64,000 nucleotides of DNA from Roseimaritima ulvae (GCF_008065135.1 NZ_CP042914.1:558001-622000), one strand, 5' to 3'. Positions 17,942 to 28,181 are shown, counted from the first letter of the stretch. The notes: a model not told the origin generated them from the sequence alone. Translations and numbers: made by a program.

Positions 17942-20197
17942 TTGAGTACGACATTGTCGCCCCCGTCGAATCACGCTCCCAAAAAACCGGCCCCCGTGAC
18001 CAACGGAACCAGCGGCTCGGGTGGCAGTTCTGCGCGGCAGGCCGCGATCGCTGCAGTCACGAATTATCAAACGCCCCAACCGGAATCAAGTGCAACCGAG
18101 TCCACGCAGGATTTATTTTGCGCTAACGTGTTCAGCAAGAAGGTCATGAAGGCCCGATTGCCGAAACCCATTTTTAAATCGTTGATGGCCACGATCGAAT
18201 CCGGCAAGCCGCTGGACCCAACCGTGGCGGATGTGGTCGCCGCGGCGATGAAGGACTGGGCGATCAGCAAAGGGGCGACTCACTACGCCCACGTGTTTTA
18301 TCCGCTGACCGGAGCCACGGCGGAGAAGCACGATAGTTTTCTGACCCCCGACGGCGACGGCAACGCGGTTAGTGAGTTCAGCGGCAGTCAACTGATTCAA
18401 GGGGAACCGGACGGATCGAGTTTTCCCACTGGCGGAATTCGGCAAACCTTCGAAGCTCGTGGATATACCATTTGGGACGTCACCAGTCCGGCGTACCTGT
18501 TGGAAAATCCCAACGGGATGACCTTGTGTATTCCGACCGCGTTTGTGTCTTGGACCGGCGAAGCGTTGGACAAGAAGACGCCGATCCTGCGTTCGATGCA
18601 GGCCCTCAATACCCAAGCCCAGCGGATCCTCAAACTGTTCGGCCACGCCGACGGGGCGTTTGTGGCTTCGACGGCGGGCCCGGAGCAGGAGTACTTTTTG
18701 GTCGATAGTCACTTCTATCACGCTCGACCCGACCTGTTGCATGCCGGACGCAGTCTGTTCGGAACCGCACCGCCCAAGGGGCAACAGTTTGACGATCATT
18801 ACTTCGGCGCCATTCCCGAACGCGTGTTGGCGTTCATGTTGGAATCGGAACGCGAATTGTTCAAGCTGGGGATTCCGGTCAAGACGCGGCACAACGAGGT
18901 GGCACCGGGACAATTCGAAATTGCACCGCTGTTCGAATCGGCCAACATCGCCACGGACCATCAACAGTTGACGATGACCACGCTGAAGCGGATCGCCGAG
19001 AAGTACGGCATGCACTGCTTGATGCATGAGAAACCCTTTGCGGGCGTGAACGGTTCCGGCAAACATGTTAACTGGTCGTTGGGTAGCAGCAGTCAAGGAA
19101 ATCTGCTGAATCCCGGCGACACGCCTCACGAAAACGCTCAGTTCCTGGTGTTCTGCGCGGCGGTGATCCGCGCGGTTTCCAAGTATCAGGGATTGCTGCG
19201 GGCCGTGGTGGCTTCGGCCGGCAATGACCATCGACTGGGTGCCAACGAAGCTCCCCCGGCGATCATTTCGATCTTTTTGGGCGATCAGCTGACCGACGTG
19301 TTCGACCAGGTCAAACGAGGCGGGGCGGAATCTTCCATCGCCAAAGGCACGTTGACCGTGGGCGTCGATGTCCTGCCGCCGTTGCCCAAAGACGCCGGTG
19401 ACCGCAACCGCACCAGTCCCTTCGCCTTTACCGGCAATCGTTTTGAATTCCGGGCCGTCGGTTCCAACCAATCGATTTCCGGGCCATTGGTAGCGATGAA
19501 CACGATCATCGCCGAGTCGATCGACTACTGTGCCACCGAGCTGGAGGAGGCCACCAAGGGCGATCCCGAGGCCCTGCACGCCGCGGTTCAGACGTTGTTA
19601 ACCGAAATCATTCAGGAACATGGATCAATCGTTTTCAACGGAAACGGTTACTCCGAGGAGTGGCAGCAAGAAGCTGCACAGCGCGGCCTGTTGAACATGA
19701 AGTCTGCCGCAGACGCGCTACCGTATTTAGGAGCCGCAGCAGTTAGCGAGTTGTTCACCAAGTATGGTGTGCTAAGCGAACGCGAGCTGGAGAGTCGGCG
19801 CGAAACCTATCTGGAGCAGTACAGCTTGACGGTCGAAGTCGAGGCGACCTTGACCGTCGATATGGCTCGTACGCTGATTTATCCGGCCGCAGTGCGTTAC
19901 CAAAACGAGTTGGCCACGTCTTGCCTGAACCTAAAACAGCTGGACTTGGACTACGACGGTGAGACCTTGGAAGAGGTTTCGGTGTTGGTCAAGTCGCTGC
20001 ATGAAAGTATCACGCAGTTGCAAGGTTTCTTGGAGGAAGCGGAGGGCTGCGAATTGGAAGCCAAGGTGCGGCATCTGTGTGATGCCGTGTTGCCGGGGAT
20101 GTTATCGGTACGCAAGTACGCCGATGCCCTGGAGGGAATTGTGGCGGACGACCTGTGGCCGCTGCCACGTTACCAAGAAATGCTGTTCGTCAAATAG
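17942..20197 (+). CDS. glnN: glutamine synthetase type III
   Basis: ATP-dependent ligase making glutamine from glutamate and ammonia. At 751 aa it has the length of GSIII, against about 450 for GSI and 350 for GSII. Diagnostic blocks include [34 protein letters not shown], the catalytic [27 protein letters not shown] and [14 protein letters not shown]. The start is a TTG at 17942 in the tightest reading; the first 50 residues are Ser/Pro/Ala-rich and probably disordered. It is divergent from the unknown gene at 16018. A second, unrelated glutamine synthetase lies at 33383. Confidence 0.95.
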   Translation: MSTTLSPPSNHAPKKPAPVTNGTSGSGGSSARQAAIAAVTNYQTPQPESSATESTQDLFCANVFSKKVMKARLPKPIFKSLMATIESGKPLDPTVADVVAAAMKDWAISKGATHYAHVFYPLTGATAEKHDSFLTPDGDGNAVSEFSGSQLIQGEPDGSSFPTGGIRQTFEARGYTIWDVTSPAYLLENPNGMTLCIPTAFVSWTGEALDKKTPILRSMQALNTQAQRILKLFGHADGAFVASTAGPEQEYFLVDSHFYHARPDLLHAGRSLFGTAPPKGQQFDDHYFGAIPERVLAFMLESERELFKLGIPVKTRHNEVAPGQFEIAPLFESANIATDHQQLTMTTLKRIAEKYGMHCLMHEKPFAGVNGSGKHVNWSLGSSSQGNLLNPGDTPHENAQFLVFCAAVIRAVSKYQGLLRAVVASAGNDHRLGANEAPPAIISIFLGDQLTDVFDQVKRGGAESSIAKGTLTVGVDVLPPLPKDAGDRNRTSPFAFTGNRFEFRAVGSNQSISGPLVAMNTIIAESIDYCATELEEATKGDPEALHAAVQTLLTEIIQEHGSIVFNGNGYSEEWQQEAAQRGLLNMKSAADALPYLGAAAVSELFTKYGVLSERELESRRETYLEQYSLTVEVEATLTVDMARTLIYPAAVRYQNELATSCLNLKQLDLDYDGETLEEVSVLVKSLHESITQLQGFLEEAEGCELEAKVRHLCDAVLPGMLSVRKYADALEGIVADDLWPLPRYQEMLFVK

Positions 20198-20232
20198 GGT
20201 TTGAACGAAGCGTTTCCAAGTGCCCTGCGGGG

Positions 20233-21453
20233 CTAGTTCGTTTGCTGATTCAGTAGGCGTTCTAGCTCTGCAGGTGGCTGGTCGAAGGTGACCATCCGGT
20301 GCTGCCCGCCTTCGCGAACGATGACGATCACCTGGCGGTCGCCGTTGGCTGGGGCAGCCGTCGGTGCCGGGCTTGCGGCTGGTTGCTCTTCCAAGCTGGC
20401 AAGCCGGACCGGTGCCTGCTGAGGATTGCCTTGGTAGAGATTGGCTAACTGGACGCGATCGAGTTGCCAGTAGATCGAACGGGGACCGGTATAGATGCCC
20501 ACGTCGCCCTTGTGATCGGCGGCGTTGCAGACGGCGATCAACCGCCCCTGTTCGTCAAACAGTCCGCCTCCGCTGCGGCCATCGATGGGAGCCCCGGCGA
20601 TTTCGATATTCGACGCCCCGATGTTTTGGTTGTATTTGTCGACGCCGGTCACGCGGGTGTCGCGGCGACTGGGGTCGTCCCCGCGGTCGCAGCCAAAGCT
20701 GAACACGGCCTGGCCGGTGCGCACGGTTTCGCCATTTGGGAGCACGGCCACCGGCTGCACTTGGATGCCGGGTTTGATCACGACCAATCCGATGTCGCGG
20801 TCGCCGGCGTCAAAGTCGACCACCTGGCCGGCCACGGTTTTGATTTGCCCGCCGTGGAACAGGTCCACTTCGATTTTGCCTTGGCCTTCGTTGTCGCGGA
20901 ACAGGTGGCCGCAGGTCAGCACCAGGGCTTCATCGCCGTGGGTGTCGATAATCGTTCCGGTGCCGACGCCAAAGCCGGTTTCGTCATGCACTCGCAGACG
21001 CACGGTGGCGGCTCGGGCCATTTGAATGGCGTTGGCCACGGTCATCGAGGGCACTGCTTCAGAACCGCCCTGGACGCGGGCCATGCGGGTTTCGGGTACG
21101 GGGGCCGAAGCGGGTTGGAGCGAACGGGTGGGCGTGAGGTCGGCACGCGTCACGCTGTGCAGAGTCTGCTGCAGCTGTTGCAGGCTCTGGGCGCCCACCA
21201 ATCGTGTTTGTTCGCGACCGCCGGAAAGCACCACGTAGGTCGGGGTGCTGCGGATTTTGTAGCGAACGGCCAGGTCGCGTTCGCGGTTGACGTCGACATG
21301 CCGGACCGGCACCCCGGCTTGTTCCAATTGAGCGATCACGGGCTGCATCGATCGGCAGGGCGGACAGTTCTGCGAGGAAAACTCGACCAGAACAGCGTCT
21401 CCGGGCGTGGCCGTCACAGCGGACAGCATCATTAGCAAGGTTGCTTGCACCAC
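20233..21453 (-). CDS. thioredoxin-trypsin-like protease fusion, exported
   Basis: Protein of 406 aa. A short hydrophobic leader (MVQATLLMMLSAVTA) is followed directly by a thioredoxin fold with the redox motif N-C-P-P-C-R at about residues 34-38 and cis-Pro STPTYVV. After a Pro/Ser linker comes a chymotrypsin-fold domain with His in LTCGHLF, Asp in DRDIGLVV and Ser in G-R-S-G-G-G (usually G-D-S-G-G-P). The C-terminus is a low-complexity linker and a short conserved strand segment. The Arg for Asp before the Ser is tolerated in HtrA-like bacterial proteases. The order suggests a periplasmic protein that reduces or isomerises a substrate and cleaves it; this is inference. Confidence 0.85.
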   Translation of the reverse strand: MVQATLLMMLSAVTATPGDAVLVEFSSQNCPPCRSMQPVIAQLEQAGVPVRHVDVNRERDLAVRYKIRSTPTYVVLSGGREQTRLVGAQSLQQLQQTLHSVTRADLTPTRSLQPASAPVPETRMARVQGGSEAVPSMTVANAIQMARAATVRLRVHDETGFGVGTGTIIDTHGDEALVLTCGHLFRDNEGQGKIEVDLFHGGQIKTVAGQVVDFDAGDRDIGLVVIKPGIQVQPVAVLPNGETVRTGQAVFSFGCDRGDDPSRRDTRVTGVDKYNQNIGASNIEIAGAPIDGRSGGGLFDEQGRLIAVCNAADHKGDVGIYTGPRSIYWQLDRVQLANLYQGNPQQAPVRLASLEEQPAASPAPTAAPANGDRQVIVIVREGGQHRMVTFDQPPAELERLLNQQTN

Positions 21454-21838
21454 GTTTCAATCCCTCCATGGATTTTGCAGCAAAAATTTGGATCTGGGTC
21501 ATCCAGCATCACCACGGGTCCCAGACATCCTTGCCCGGCGGCTCCGTGGAGGGCGGATAGTCGCCGGAGACGTGGGTCTGTGCCAAGGTCAAGTCGGCTC
21601 GCGGACGGGCTGCAAATCGTGATAATGGCGGGGCCGTTTTGCTAAGTCGTTGCACTGGAACCGTTTGCGGACTTGCGTTTTTTTCCGGATTTTGTCAGGA
21701 AAAGCTCAAGTCCCCCCGCCGTTCCGGATGGGCTAGCGTGCTCTACAATCGGCGAACCCATCTCGCCGATGCCACGTCCTAATTACTACCCCGTGTTGAC
21801 CGTTTCGTTGCCCCCTTTGGTCATGGAAGTCGCCTAGC
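21454..21838 (+). promoter_or_regulatory. metG upstream region, candidate -10 box
   Basis: No gene is visible in these 385 bp between divergent genes. TACAAT within GTGCTCTACAATCGG (about 21743-21757) resembles a sigma-70 -10 box, with a poor -35 about 16 bp upstream. A GGAAG lies ten bases before the metG ATG. I see no T-box or S-adenosylmethionine riboswitch core. Confidence 0.3.
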
Positions 21839-23875
21839 ATGAGCCCTCGCCGCATCCTCGTCACCAGTGCCCTGCCCTACGCCAACGGCCCGATCCACAT
21901 CGGCCATTTGGTCGAATACATCCAAACGGATATCTGGGTACGGTTTCAAAAACTGATCGGAAACCGCTGTGTGTATGTCTGTGCGGACGACACGCACGGC
22001 ACGGCGATCATGATTCGCGCCCGTCAGGAAGGCCGCAGCGAAGAGGACTTGATCGCCGCCATGCAGCAGGCTCACGAGCGTGATTTCGCCGGCTTCGATA
22101 TCCAGTTCGACAACTACGGCAGCACTCACTGCGACGAAAACCGTCAGCTGTGCGGCCAGGTCTGGCAGTCCCTGCGCGATGCGGACCTGATCGTCGAACG
22201 GGAGATCGAACAGCTATACGACCCCGAAGCCAATACTTTTCTGGCCGACCGTTTTGTCCGCGGCACCTGTCCCAAGTGCCACAGCACCAATCAGCCGGGC
22301 GACAACTGCAGCAAGTGCGGTAGCACCTACAGCCCGGCCGATCTGATCGACCCCAAAAGTACGCTCAGCGGCGCTACACCCGAGGTGCGGGCGGCGAAGC
22401 ACCTGTTTGTTCAACTGGACAAGCTGCATGGGTTTCTGTCCGAGTGGGTGGCCAACAGCGGCGCCTTGCAGAGCGAAACGGCGAATTATCTGACCGGTCA
22501 CTTTTTGAAAGACGAACTGCGGGACTGGGATATTTCGCGGCCGGCACCCTACTTCGGTTTCGAAATTCCTGACGCGCCGGGCAACTACTGGTACGTCTGG
22601 TTCGACGCCCCGATCGGCTATATCGCCAGCACGCAGCAGTGGTGCGAAAAGCATGGCGAGTCGTTGGACGATTGGTGGAAATCCGATCAGACGGAGATCC
22701 ATCATTTCATCGGCAAAGATATTACCTACTTCCACACGCTGTTTTGGCCCGGGATGTTAAAGTCCGCCGGGTTAAGTCTGCCGACCAAAGTCCACATCCA
22801 CGGCTTCCTGACCGTGGGCGGCGAAAAGATGTCCAAGTCCACCGGCACGTTGGTCACCGCCGAAACTTTTTTGCAGCATCACGATCCCGCCTACCTGCGA
22901 TACTTCTACGCCACCAAGTTGACGCCCCGTGTCGAAGATATGGACTTGGGGCTGGAGGAATTCGTCGAGAAGGTGAACAGCGATCTGGTCGGCAAGGTCG
23001 TGAACTTGGCCAGCCGGACCGCCAAGTTTGCCGGCAAGCTGGGTCTGTCGGCGGAGTATCCCGAGGACGGTGGGTTGTTCGAGCAAGCCGCCGCGGCGGG
23101 CGACGAAATCGCGGCCGCGTACGAAGCCTGCGACTATGCCCGCGCGATGCGGCAGATCATGGAATTGGCCGATCGCGCCAATCCCTTCGTCGAACACGCC
23201 AAGCCTTGGGAAATGAAAAAGGATCCCGAGCGTCAAACCGAATTGCAAGACGTTTGCACGGTGGCGTTGAACCTGTTTCGGCAGTTGGCAATTTACCTTT
23301 CGCCCGTACTGCCGCGTTTGGCAGAGCAATGCGGAGAATTAATGGGTGAACCGATTACGTCGTGGCAACAGTGCCGCACGCCGTTGGTCGCAACGCCCGT
23401 CGCCCCATTCAAGCACATGATGAAACGTGTGCAGTTAGAGGATTTGAAAAAGATGATTGAAGAAAGCAAGGAGCAGCCCGAGGTGGAAACCAGTCAGGCA
23501 ACCTTCAACGACAGCGATCAACCGCTCAAGGACGAGCCCTTAGCGGAGGAAATCACGATCGATGATTTTGTCAAAGTCGACCTGCGTGTGGCCCGCATCG
23601 TGTCAGCCGAACAGGTGCCCGAAGCGAACAAGTTGTTGAAGTTGACGTTGAGCTTGGGAGGCGAGGAACGCCGACAGGTTTTTGCGGGCATCAAAGCCGC
23701 GTATGAACCCGAGCAGTTGGTCGGCCGCTTGGTCGTGATGGCCGCCAATTTGAAACCGCGCAAAATGCGGTTTGGACTGAGCGAAGGCATGGTCACGGCA
23801 GCCGGCCCGGGCAAGAGCGATGTGTTTTTGCTGGGCGTCGACGAAGGCGCCCAACCCGGCCAACGCGTGCACTAA
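21839..23875 (+). CDS. metG: methionyl-tRNA synthetase with C-terminal tRNA-binding domain
   Basis: Charges tRNA-Met. 678 aa, the length of the long bacterial form. The class I motifs are HIGH at residues 20-23 and KMSKS at 330-334. The inserted zinc knuckle is CPKCHSTN...CSKCGS, with four Cys, so the enzyme is the four-Cys type. The last ~110 residues ([17 protein letters not shown]... to the end) are the EMAPII/Trbp111-like OB fold that dimerises and binds tRNA. The gene is followed by dispersed repeats and then the large array, so it is probably monocistronic. Confidence 0.97.
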   Translation: MSPRRILVTSALPYANGPIHIGHLVEYIQTDIWVRFQKLIGNRCVYVCADDTHGTAIMIRARQEGRSEEDLIAAMQQAHERDFAGFDIQFDNYGSTHCDENRQLCGQVWQSLRDADLIVEREIEQLYDPEANTFLADRFVRGTCPKCHSTNQPGDNCSKCGSTYSPADLIDPKSTLSGATPEVRAAKHLFVQLDKLHGFLSEWVANSGALQSETANYLTGHFLKDELRDWDISRPAPYFGFEIPDAPGNYWYVWFDAPIGYIASTQQWCEKHGESLDDWWKSDQTEIHHFIGKDITYFHTLFWPGMLKSAGLSLPTKVHIHGFLTVGGEKMSKSTGTLVTAETFLQHHDPAYLRYFYATKLTPRVEDMDLGLEEFVEKVNSDLVGKVVNLASRTAKFAGKLGLSAEYPEDGGLFEQAAAAGDEIAAAYEACDYARAMRQIMELADRANPFVEHAKPWEMKKDPERQTELQDVCTVALNLFRQLAIYLSPVLPRLAEQCGELMGEPITSWQQCRTPLVATPVAPFKHMMKRVQLEDLKKMIEESKEQPEVETSQATFNDSDQPLKDEPLAEEITIDDFVKVDLRVARIVSAEQVPEANKLLKLTLSLGGEERRQVFAGIKAAYEPEQLVGRLVVMAANLKPRKMRFGLSEGMVTAAGPGKSDVFLLGVDEGAQPGQRVH

Positions 23876-23887
23876 GCAGGCCGGTAA

Positions 23888-24021
23888 TTCACCCTCCCCC
23901 CTGGGAGGGTCGAGCGTCAGCGAGGGGAGGGTTTTTCGGCTGCGGATAACGGCTCTGACGACCAGCAAGTCCAACGCACCCTCCCCGCTCGTTCCTCGCG
24001 ACCCTCCCAGAGGGAGGGTGC
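23888..24021. repeat. inverted pair of the GAGGGTCGAGCGTCAGCGAGG family
   Basis: 23890-23936 (CCTCCCCCCTGGGAGGGTCG, then AGCGTCAGCGAGGGGAGGG) is roughly reversed at 23977-24020. The same element, with small changes, occurs at 32035-32150 (again as an inverted pair) and singly at 36835-36892. It follows the metG stop. Confidence 0.8.
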
Positions 24022-24030
24022 AATGCTATT

Positions 24031-25228
24031 AAGTCAGGCGTCTCCGCAGGCGTAGGCGCGGGCCGGCCGCGGGTGTTTGTCTTACCGTTTGGTGTATCAC
24101 AGCTGTTCGCTTCGCTTGCCACGTTAGGGCGGACAACGCCTGCGGAGCCTGGTAGACGTGTTGGTCGGAGCACGACGCAGGGAGGCTCCTACGGCCGCCT
24201 CGTTTAACCCGTAGCCGCAGGCGCCGGCGCGGGCAGCCGCGGGTGTTTGTCTTGCCTTGGGGTGTATCACAGCTGTTCGCTTCGATTGCCACGTTAGGGC
24301 GGACAACGCCTACGCCTACGGAGCCTGTCAGACGTGTTGGTCGGAGCACGACGCAAGGAGGCTCCTGCGGCCGCCTCGTTTAACCCGTAGCCGCAGGCGC
24401 CGGCGCGGGCCGGCCGCGGGTGTTTATCTTGCCTTGGGGTGTATCACAGCTGTTCGCTTCGATTGCCACGTTAGGGCGGACAACGCCTGCGCCTGCGGAG
24501 CCTCTTAGACGTGTTGGTCGGAGCGCGACGCCAGGAGGCTCCTGCGGCCGCCTCGTTTAACCCGTAGCCGCAGGCGCCGGCGCGGGCCGGCCGCGGGTGT
24601 TTATCTTGCCTTGGGGTGTATCACAGCTGTTCGCTTCGATTGCCACGTTAGGGCGGGCAACGCCTACGCCTACGGAGCCTGTCAGACGTGTTGGTCGGAG
24701 CACGACGCAAGGAGGCTCCTGCGGCTACGGGTTAAACGACCCGGCCGGCGGCCCGGCGGACAACGCCTACGCCTACGGAGCCTGTCAAACGTGTTGGTCG
24801 GAGCGCGACGCAAGGAGGCTCCTGCGGCCGCCTCGTTTAACCCGTAGCCGCAGGCGCCGGCGCGGGCAGCCGCGGGTGTTGGTCTTACCGTTTGGTGTAT
24901 CACAGCTGTTCGCTTCGCTTGCCACGTTAGGGCGGACAACGCCTACGCCTACGGAGCCTGTTAGACGTGTTGGTCGGAGCACGACGCAAGGAGGCTCCTG
25001 CGGCCGCCTCGTTTAACCCGTAGCCGCAGGCGCCGGCGCGGGCAGCCGCGGGTGTTTGTCTTACCGTTTGGTGTATCACAGCTGTTCGCTTCGCTTGCCA
25101 CGTTAGGGCGGACAACGCCTGCGCCTACGGAGCCTGTCAGACGTGTTGGTCGGAGCACGACGCAAGGAGGCTCCTGCGGCTACGGGTTAAACGACCAAGC
25201 GGGCCGACGACGCCTACAGAGCCTGTCA
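24031..25228. repeat. tandem array of ~177-bp units (six units plus a partial)
   Basis: The landmark GGTGTATCACAGCTGTTCGC recurs at 24091, 24261, 24438, 24615, 24894 and 25070, spacings of 170, 177, 177, 279 and 176. The 279 step contains an extra partial unit of about 102 bp (24720-24822). Each unit reads CACGTTAGGGCGGACAACGC, CTACGCCTACGGAGCCTG, GACGTGTTGGTCGGAGC, GGAGGCTCCTGCGGC, then CGTTTAACCCGTAGCCGCAG and GCGCCGGCGCGGG. The arms CTGCGGC and GCCGCAG give every unit a potential hairpin. Units differ by a few bases each. Partial or diverged copies lie at 1-80 and 4082-4269. Open frames in the array are by-products of the repetition. Confidence 0.92.
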
Positions 25229-25383
25229 TCCGCCCTACCCCGGCTGGAAAAAACTTTTTCTTTTGTAACGCATCGCATGGCTCTCCGCTTTCCTGTGTAA
25301 CGACCTGACGTTCACGAGAAAGCGACTTCCGACAGCATCGCTTTCTTCTTCCCGAAAACGCTGTCTTTTTGAGGATTGAGACG

Positions 25384-25779
25384 ATGAAAATGTTGCTCCG
25401 TAACCTGGTGTTTGCTTTGGTTCCCGCGATGGTTTTGGCTTGCACCGCACGTGCTGATGACAACGATTTGATGAGCGAACTGGCCAGCATGGATAGCGTG
25501 TCGATCGCCGATGCCGACATCAATGTAGAGGACTTCGATCTGGACGGATTGGACGTTGATCAACTGGCCGACGCCGCCGGACAGGACGACGATCAGGCCA
25601 TGGAAGCTTGTTTCCGTCGCATCGGCTACCACAGCTACAGCCGCCACTACTACCCCTCGTACAGCTACCGCACCTACTACCCCACGTACACCTACTACCG
25701 CCCGCTGTACCACCACCGCACTTACTACACGACCTACTACACCCCCGTGTACCACCACCACTACTGGGGTTGCTACTAG
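25384..25779 (+). CDS. small secreted Tyr/His-rich protein
   Basis: Exported protein of 131 aa; GAGG lies ten bases before the ATG at 25384. A signal peptide (MLLRNLVFALVPAMVLACTARA) precedes an acidic segment, EDFDLDGLDVDQL, then a 55-residue tail composed almost only of Tyr, His, Thr, Pro, Ser and Arg (YYPSYSYRTYYPTYTYYRP and related runs) ending HHHYWGCY. Such tails suggest an adhesive, cross-linkable or metal-binding surface protein. The acidic Leu-Asp motif is echoed at the C-terminus of the next gene's product. A strong terminator follows. I do not recognise a family. Confidence 0.8.
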   Translation: MKMLLRNLVFALVPAMVLACTARADDNDLMSELASMDSVSIADADINVEDFDLDGLDVDQLADAAGQDDDQAMEACFRRIGYHSYSRHYYPSYSYRTYYPTYTYYRPLYHHRTYYTTYYTPVYHHHYWGCY

Positions 25780-25882
25780 TGCTCAGCGGTTGACTTGACA
25801 GTTGAAAGCAAGTGGCAACGCGTCTACTCCCCACACAGGCTGGTGCCTCGGTAGACCTGCTCAAGCTGCTCAACAACGACTC

Positions 25883-25918
25883 GCCCGGTGCTCTGATTTC
25901 AGGCGTCGGGCTTTTTTT
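25883..25918 (+). terminator. rho-independent terminator after the Tyr/His-rich gene
   Basis: GCCCGGTGC at 25883-25891 pairs with GCGTCGGGC at 25903-25911 (two G-U pairs), extended by TCTG/CAG, and is followed by seven T residues at 25912-25918. Confidence 0.8.
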
Positions 25919-25968
25919 ATAGCTCGCTTACCCCCTTCATCGAATCTATTATTCTTCAGGAGTTTCCC

Positions 25969-26805
25969 ATGCGACTTACATCTCCTTTCCTGCTCGCGGC
26001 GATGGCGTTTGCCCTGGTCGCCTGCGTCGACGCGGTCCCCGCCGCCGCTCAATATCCAGCTTCCAATAACGTGCACAACGTGCTGGGCTCTCAGCGTTCC
26101 TGTGCTCACGTGATCGATTTGATGCTCCGCTATGGCAGCGGTGGCGTGAAGAACTATCCGGCGACGGGCGGTTTGATCCAGCCCACCGCGTTTGGTCCGG
26201 CCCTTGTGCCGCATACCGAACTCGGCGACTTGCAGTTGGTCTCCGTCACTGCGGTTAGCGATGGCGATGCGACCTGCGGGCCGAGCTTTGCGGTCACGGT
26301 TCGCAATGACAGTCACCGCGATGTGTGCGACTTCCACATCACCATCGTGGGCGTGTTGCATCGCATCCATCCCTGGTCGCCCACGACAGTGCACTGCGTG
26401 GAAAAGATTTGCGCGGGGCAAACCGTGGAGTGTCAGATCTCGTTGCCGGTGGAAGCCCTTTCGATGGGCCGCGCCGGCGCCCAGGTCCTGTGCTTTCAAA
26501 CGCTGGTGGTTGCGGTTGATAGCTACGACCAGTTGCTGGAATGTGACGAATCCAACAACGTCAGTGTTCTGACCGCGGCCGATCTGCCTCGAGCCGTTGT
26601 CACAGGCCAAAGCGTGGAAGTGGAAACCAACACCACCACGGCTCCCGCCACGGAGAATCCCGCCGGTCCTGCAGCCGGCGGGACCGGCCCGCAGACGGCT
26701 CAGCCGGACCAGCCGGTTGATTCCAATCCGGAATCTAACCTCGACGACCTGGACTTCGATAACCTCGACTTGGGGGAAGCGACGGCGGCCGTATCACGGT
26801 TCTAA
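25969..26805 (+). CDS. secreted CARDB-like domain protein
   Basis: Exported protein of 278 aa; AGGAG sits nine bases before the ATG. Signal peptide MRLTSPFLLAAMAFALVACVDAVPAAAQ. The central region (about residues 80-200) has the CARDB/adhesion beta-sandwich pattern: FAVTVRNDSHRDVCDFHITIVG, then VVAVDSYDQLLECDESNN. Six Cys residues in that region probably form disulfides. A low-complexity Thr/Ala/Pro linker leads to a C-terminal acidic tag, LDDLDFDNLDLGEA, similar to the acidic motif in the preceding gene's product. It is probably a cell-surface or periplasmic protein; function unknown. Confidence 0.8.
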   Translation: MRLTSPFLLAAMAFALVACVDAVPAAAQYPASNNVHNVLGSQRSCAHVIDLMLRYGSGGVKNYPATGGLIQPTAFGPALVPHTELGDLQLVSVTAVSDGDATCGPSFAVTVRNDSHRDVCDFHITIVGVLHRIHPWSPTTVHCVEKICAGQTVECQISLPVEALSMGRAGAQVLCFQTLVVAVDSYDQLLECDESNNVSVLTAADLPRAVVTGQSVEVETNTTTAPATENPAGPAAGGTGPQTAQPDQPVDSNPESNLDDLDFDNLDLGEATAAVSRF

Positions 26806-26836
26806 TTCGCCAGAAGGTGGATGCTCTGGCGATTTC

Positions 26837-26949
26837 CACGCTCTGGCGAGCGTAGTTACGAGAGAGTTGACGCTATTCGGTGGGACAGCCGTTCAGGCGT
26901 CTGCAAGCTGGTGCGGATACCCTTGGTATTCGACACCGGCTTGCAGGCG
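26837..26949. repeat. dispersed repeat fragment and inverted repeat
   Basis: 26837-26860 (CCACGCTCTGGCGAGCGTAG) belongs to the GCCAGAGCGTGG family also seen at 7252 and, decayed, near 34690. 26898-26921 and 26925-26949 (CGTCTGCAAGCTGGTGCGG against CACCGGCTTGCAGGCG) form an imperfect 24-bp stem-loop with a very short loop. Confidence 0.7.
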
Positions 26950-27014
26950 TTTCTGTTATGATGACCGCGGTAGTGTCTTACCTACTGTTTCTACTTTCCC
27001 TTCGAGGAGTGACC

Positions 27015-28106
27015 ATGAACGGTTGTCGTCTGCTGTGTGCATCACTGTTGTCGGTGGTTGGATTGCTGTGCGTAAATCTAGCCCAAGCTAATGATGATGG
27101 ATTGGAGGTCGGTTCCATCGAATTGGCGTCGGCGGGACCACTGACCTTCACGCCTCGCGGCGTTCTGATGGTGGGAGATCCGAAAGCGGCAACGGTGTAC
27201 GCCGTCGATAGCGAAGAGTCATCGACGGACGCGGCCGTGGCGTATGACATCGCCGATTTGGGCGCCATGCTGCAGGACACTCTCAGTAGCAAGCAGGTGG
27301 AAGTCGTGGATCTGGCGGTCCATCCTAAAACCAAAAGCGTGTATTGTTCGGTGACCGCCGACGGCGAGCCCGCGCTGGTGCGGATCACCGCCGGCCAGTG
27401 CCAACCGATTAATTTAGACAAGGTCCGGCATTCCAAAATCATGCTGCCCAATCCCCCTGAAGACAAACTGGTTGGCCAAGGCCGCCGACAGCGAAATCCG
27501 CGGATGGAATCGATTACCGACTTGGCGTTTACCGGAAGTCGGTTGTACGTCTCGGGATTGGCTGCCGATGATTCCCCTTCGACGGTGTTGGAATTTGAGT
27601 TCCCCTTCCACGAACGCAGTCGCGCCTTTCGCACGGAAATCTTCCACGCCGCGCACGGCCGCGTCGAAGACAGCTCGGCGATCCGCTCCTTCATTCCCAT
27701 CAACATCGGTGGCGAACCCAGCTTGTTGGCCGGTTTCACCTGCACTCCGCTGGTTCAGTTCCCCGTTCAAGCGACTGAGAAACCTCAGAAATTACGCGGC
27801 AAAACCATTGCGGAACTCGGTAATCGGAATCGCCCACTGGACATGGTGCTGTATGAAAAATCCGGTACGCAGTACCTATTGATCGCCAATAGTGCTCGCG
27901 GCGTGATGAAGCTGTCAACCGACGCCATTGAACAACAAGAGGGCCTGACCGAACCGGTCAAAGGAGGCGCCTCGGCGGGCTTGGAATACGACACCATCAA
28001 GTCTTTGGAAGGTGTCAAGCAATTGGATAAATTGGACGATAGCCGCGCCGTGGTGTTGATCGACGCCAACGACCGCCTGCAGCTGAAAAGCATCGAGCTG
28101 CCGTAA
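27015..28106 (+). CDS. secreted protein of unknown function, possible beta-propeller
   Basis: Exported protein of 363 aa. The frame is open from 26880 but GAGGAG lies six bases before the ATG at 27015, which gives a clear signal peptide (CRLLCASLLSVVGLLCVNLAQA). The mature part alternates short strand-like stretches (VVDLAVHPKTKSVYCSVT, SITDLAFTGSRLYVSGLA, PLDMVLYEKSGTQYLLIAN) of a kind found in WD/YVTN-like propellers. No catalytic motif is evident. It precedes a large TPR protein on the same strand, separated by a palindromic repeat. Confidence 0.75.
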   Translation: MNGCRLLCASLLSVVGLLCVNLAQANDDGLEVGSIELASAGPLTFTPRGVLMVGDPKAATVYAVDSEESSTDAAVAYDIADLGAMLQDTLSSKQVEVVDLAVHPKTKSVYCSVTADGEPALVRITAGQCQPINLDKVRHSKIMLPNPPEDKLVGQGRRQRNPRMESITDLAFTGSRLYVSGLAADDSPSTVLEFEFPFHERSRAFRTEIFHAAHGRVEDSSAIRSFIPINIGGEPSLLAGFTCTPLVQFPVQATEKPQKLRGKTIAELGNRNRPLDMVLYEKSGTQYLLIANSARGVMKLSTDAIEQQEGLTEPVKGGASAGLEYDTIKSLEGVKQLDKLDDSRAVVLIDANDRLQLKSIELP

Positions 28107-28112
28107 GGCAAG

Positions 28113-28181
28113 GTCGTCGTTCGCTCCGCGAACATAACGCAAAAAAACCGTAACGTTGTGTTCGCGGAGCGAACAACGACC
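28113..28181. repeat. palindromic repeat (GTCGTTCGCTCCGCGAAC family)
   Basis: 28113-28139 (GTCGTCGTTCGCTCCGCGAA...) pairs with 28154-28181 (...TTCGCGGAGCGAACAACGAC) across an A-rich loop, a stem of more than 20 bp ending one base before an ATG. Related copies: 33255-33314 (full) and 30633-30667 (half). Confidence 0.88.

Noticed and set aside
18113-19579. 488-codon antisense frame in glnN
   Set aside because: Shadow of glutamine synthetase; Arg/Gln/Val-rich composition typical of reverse frames.
21454-21838. T-box or SAM riboswitch before metG
   Set aside because: No conserved core sequence and no terminator-antiterminator pair could be found by eye.
24031-25300. Open frames of 60-140 codons on both strands
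   Set aside because: They are translations of the 177-bp repeat; sequences repeat themselves and have no ribosome sites.
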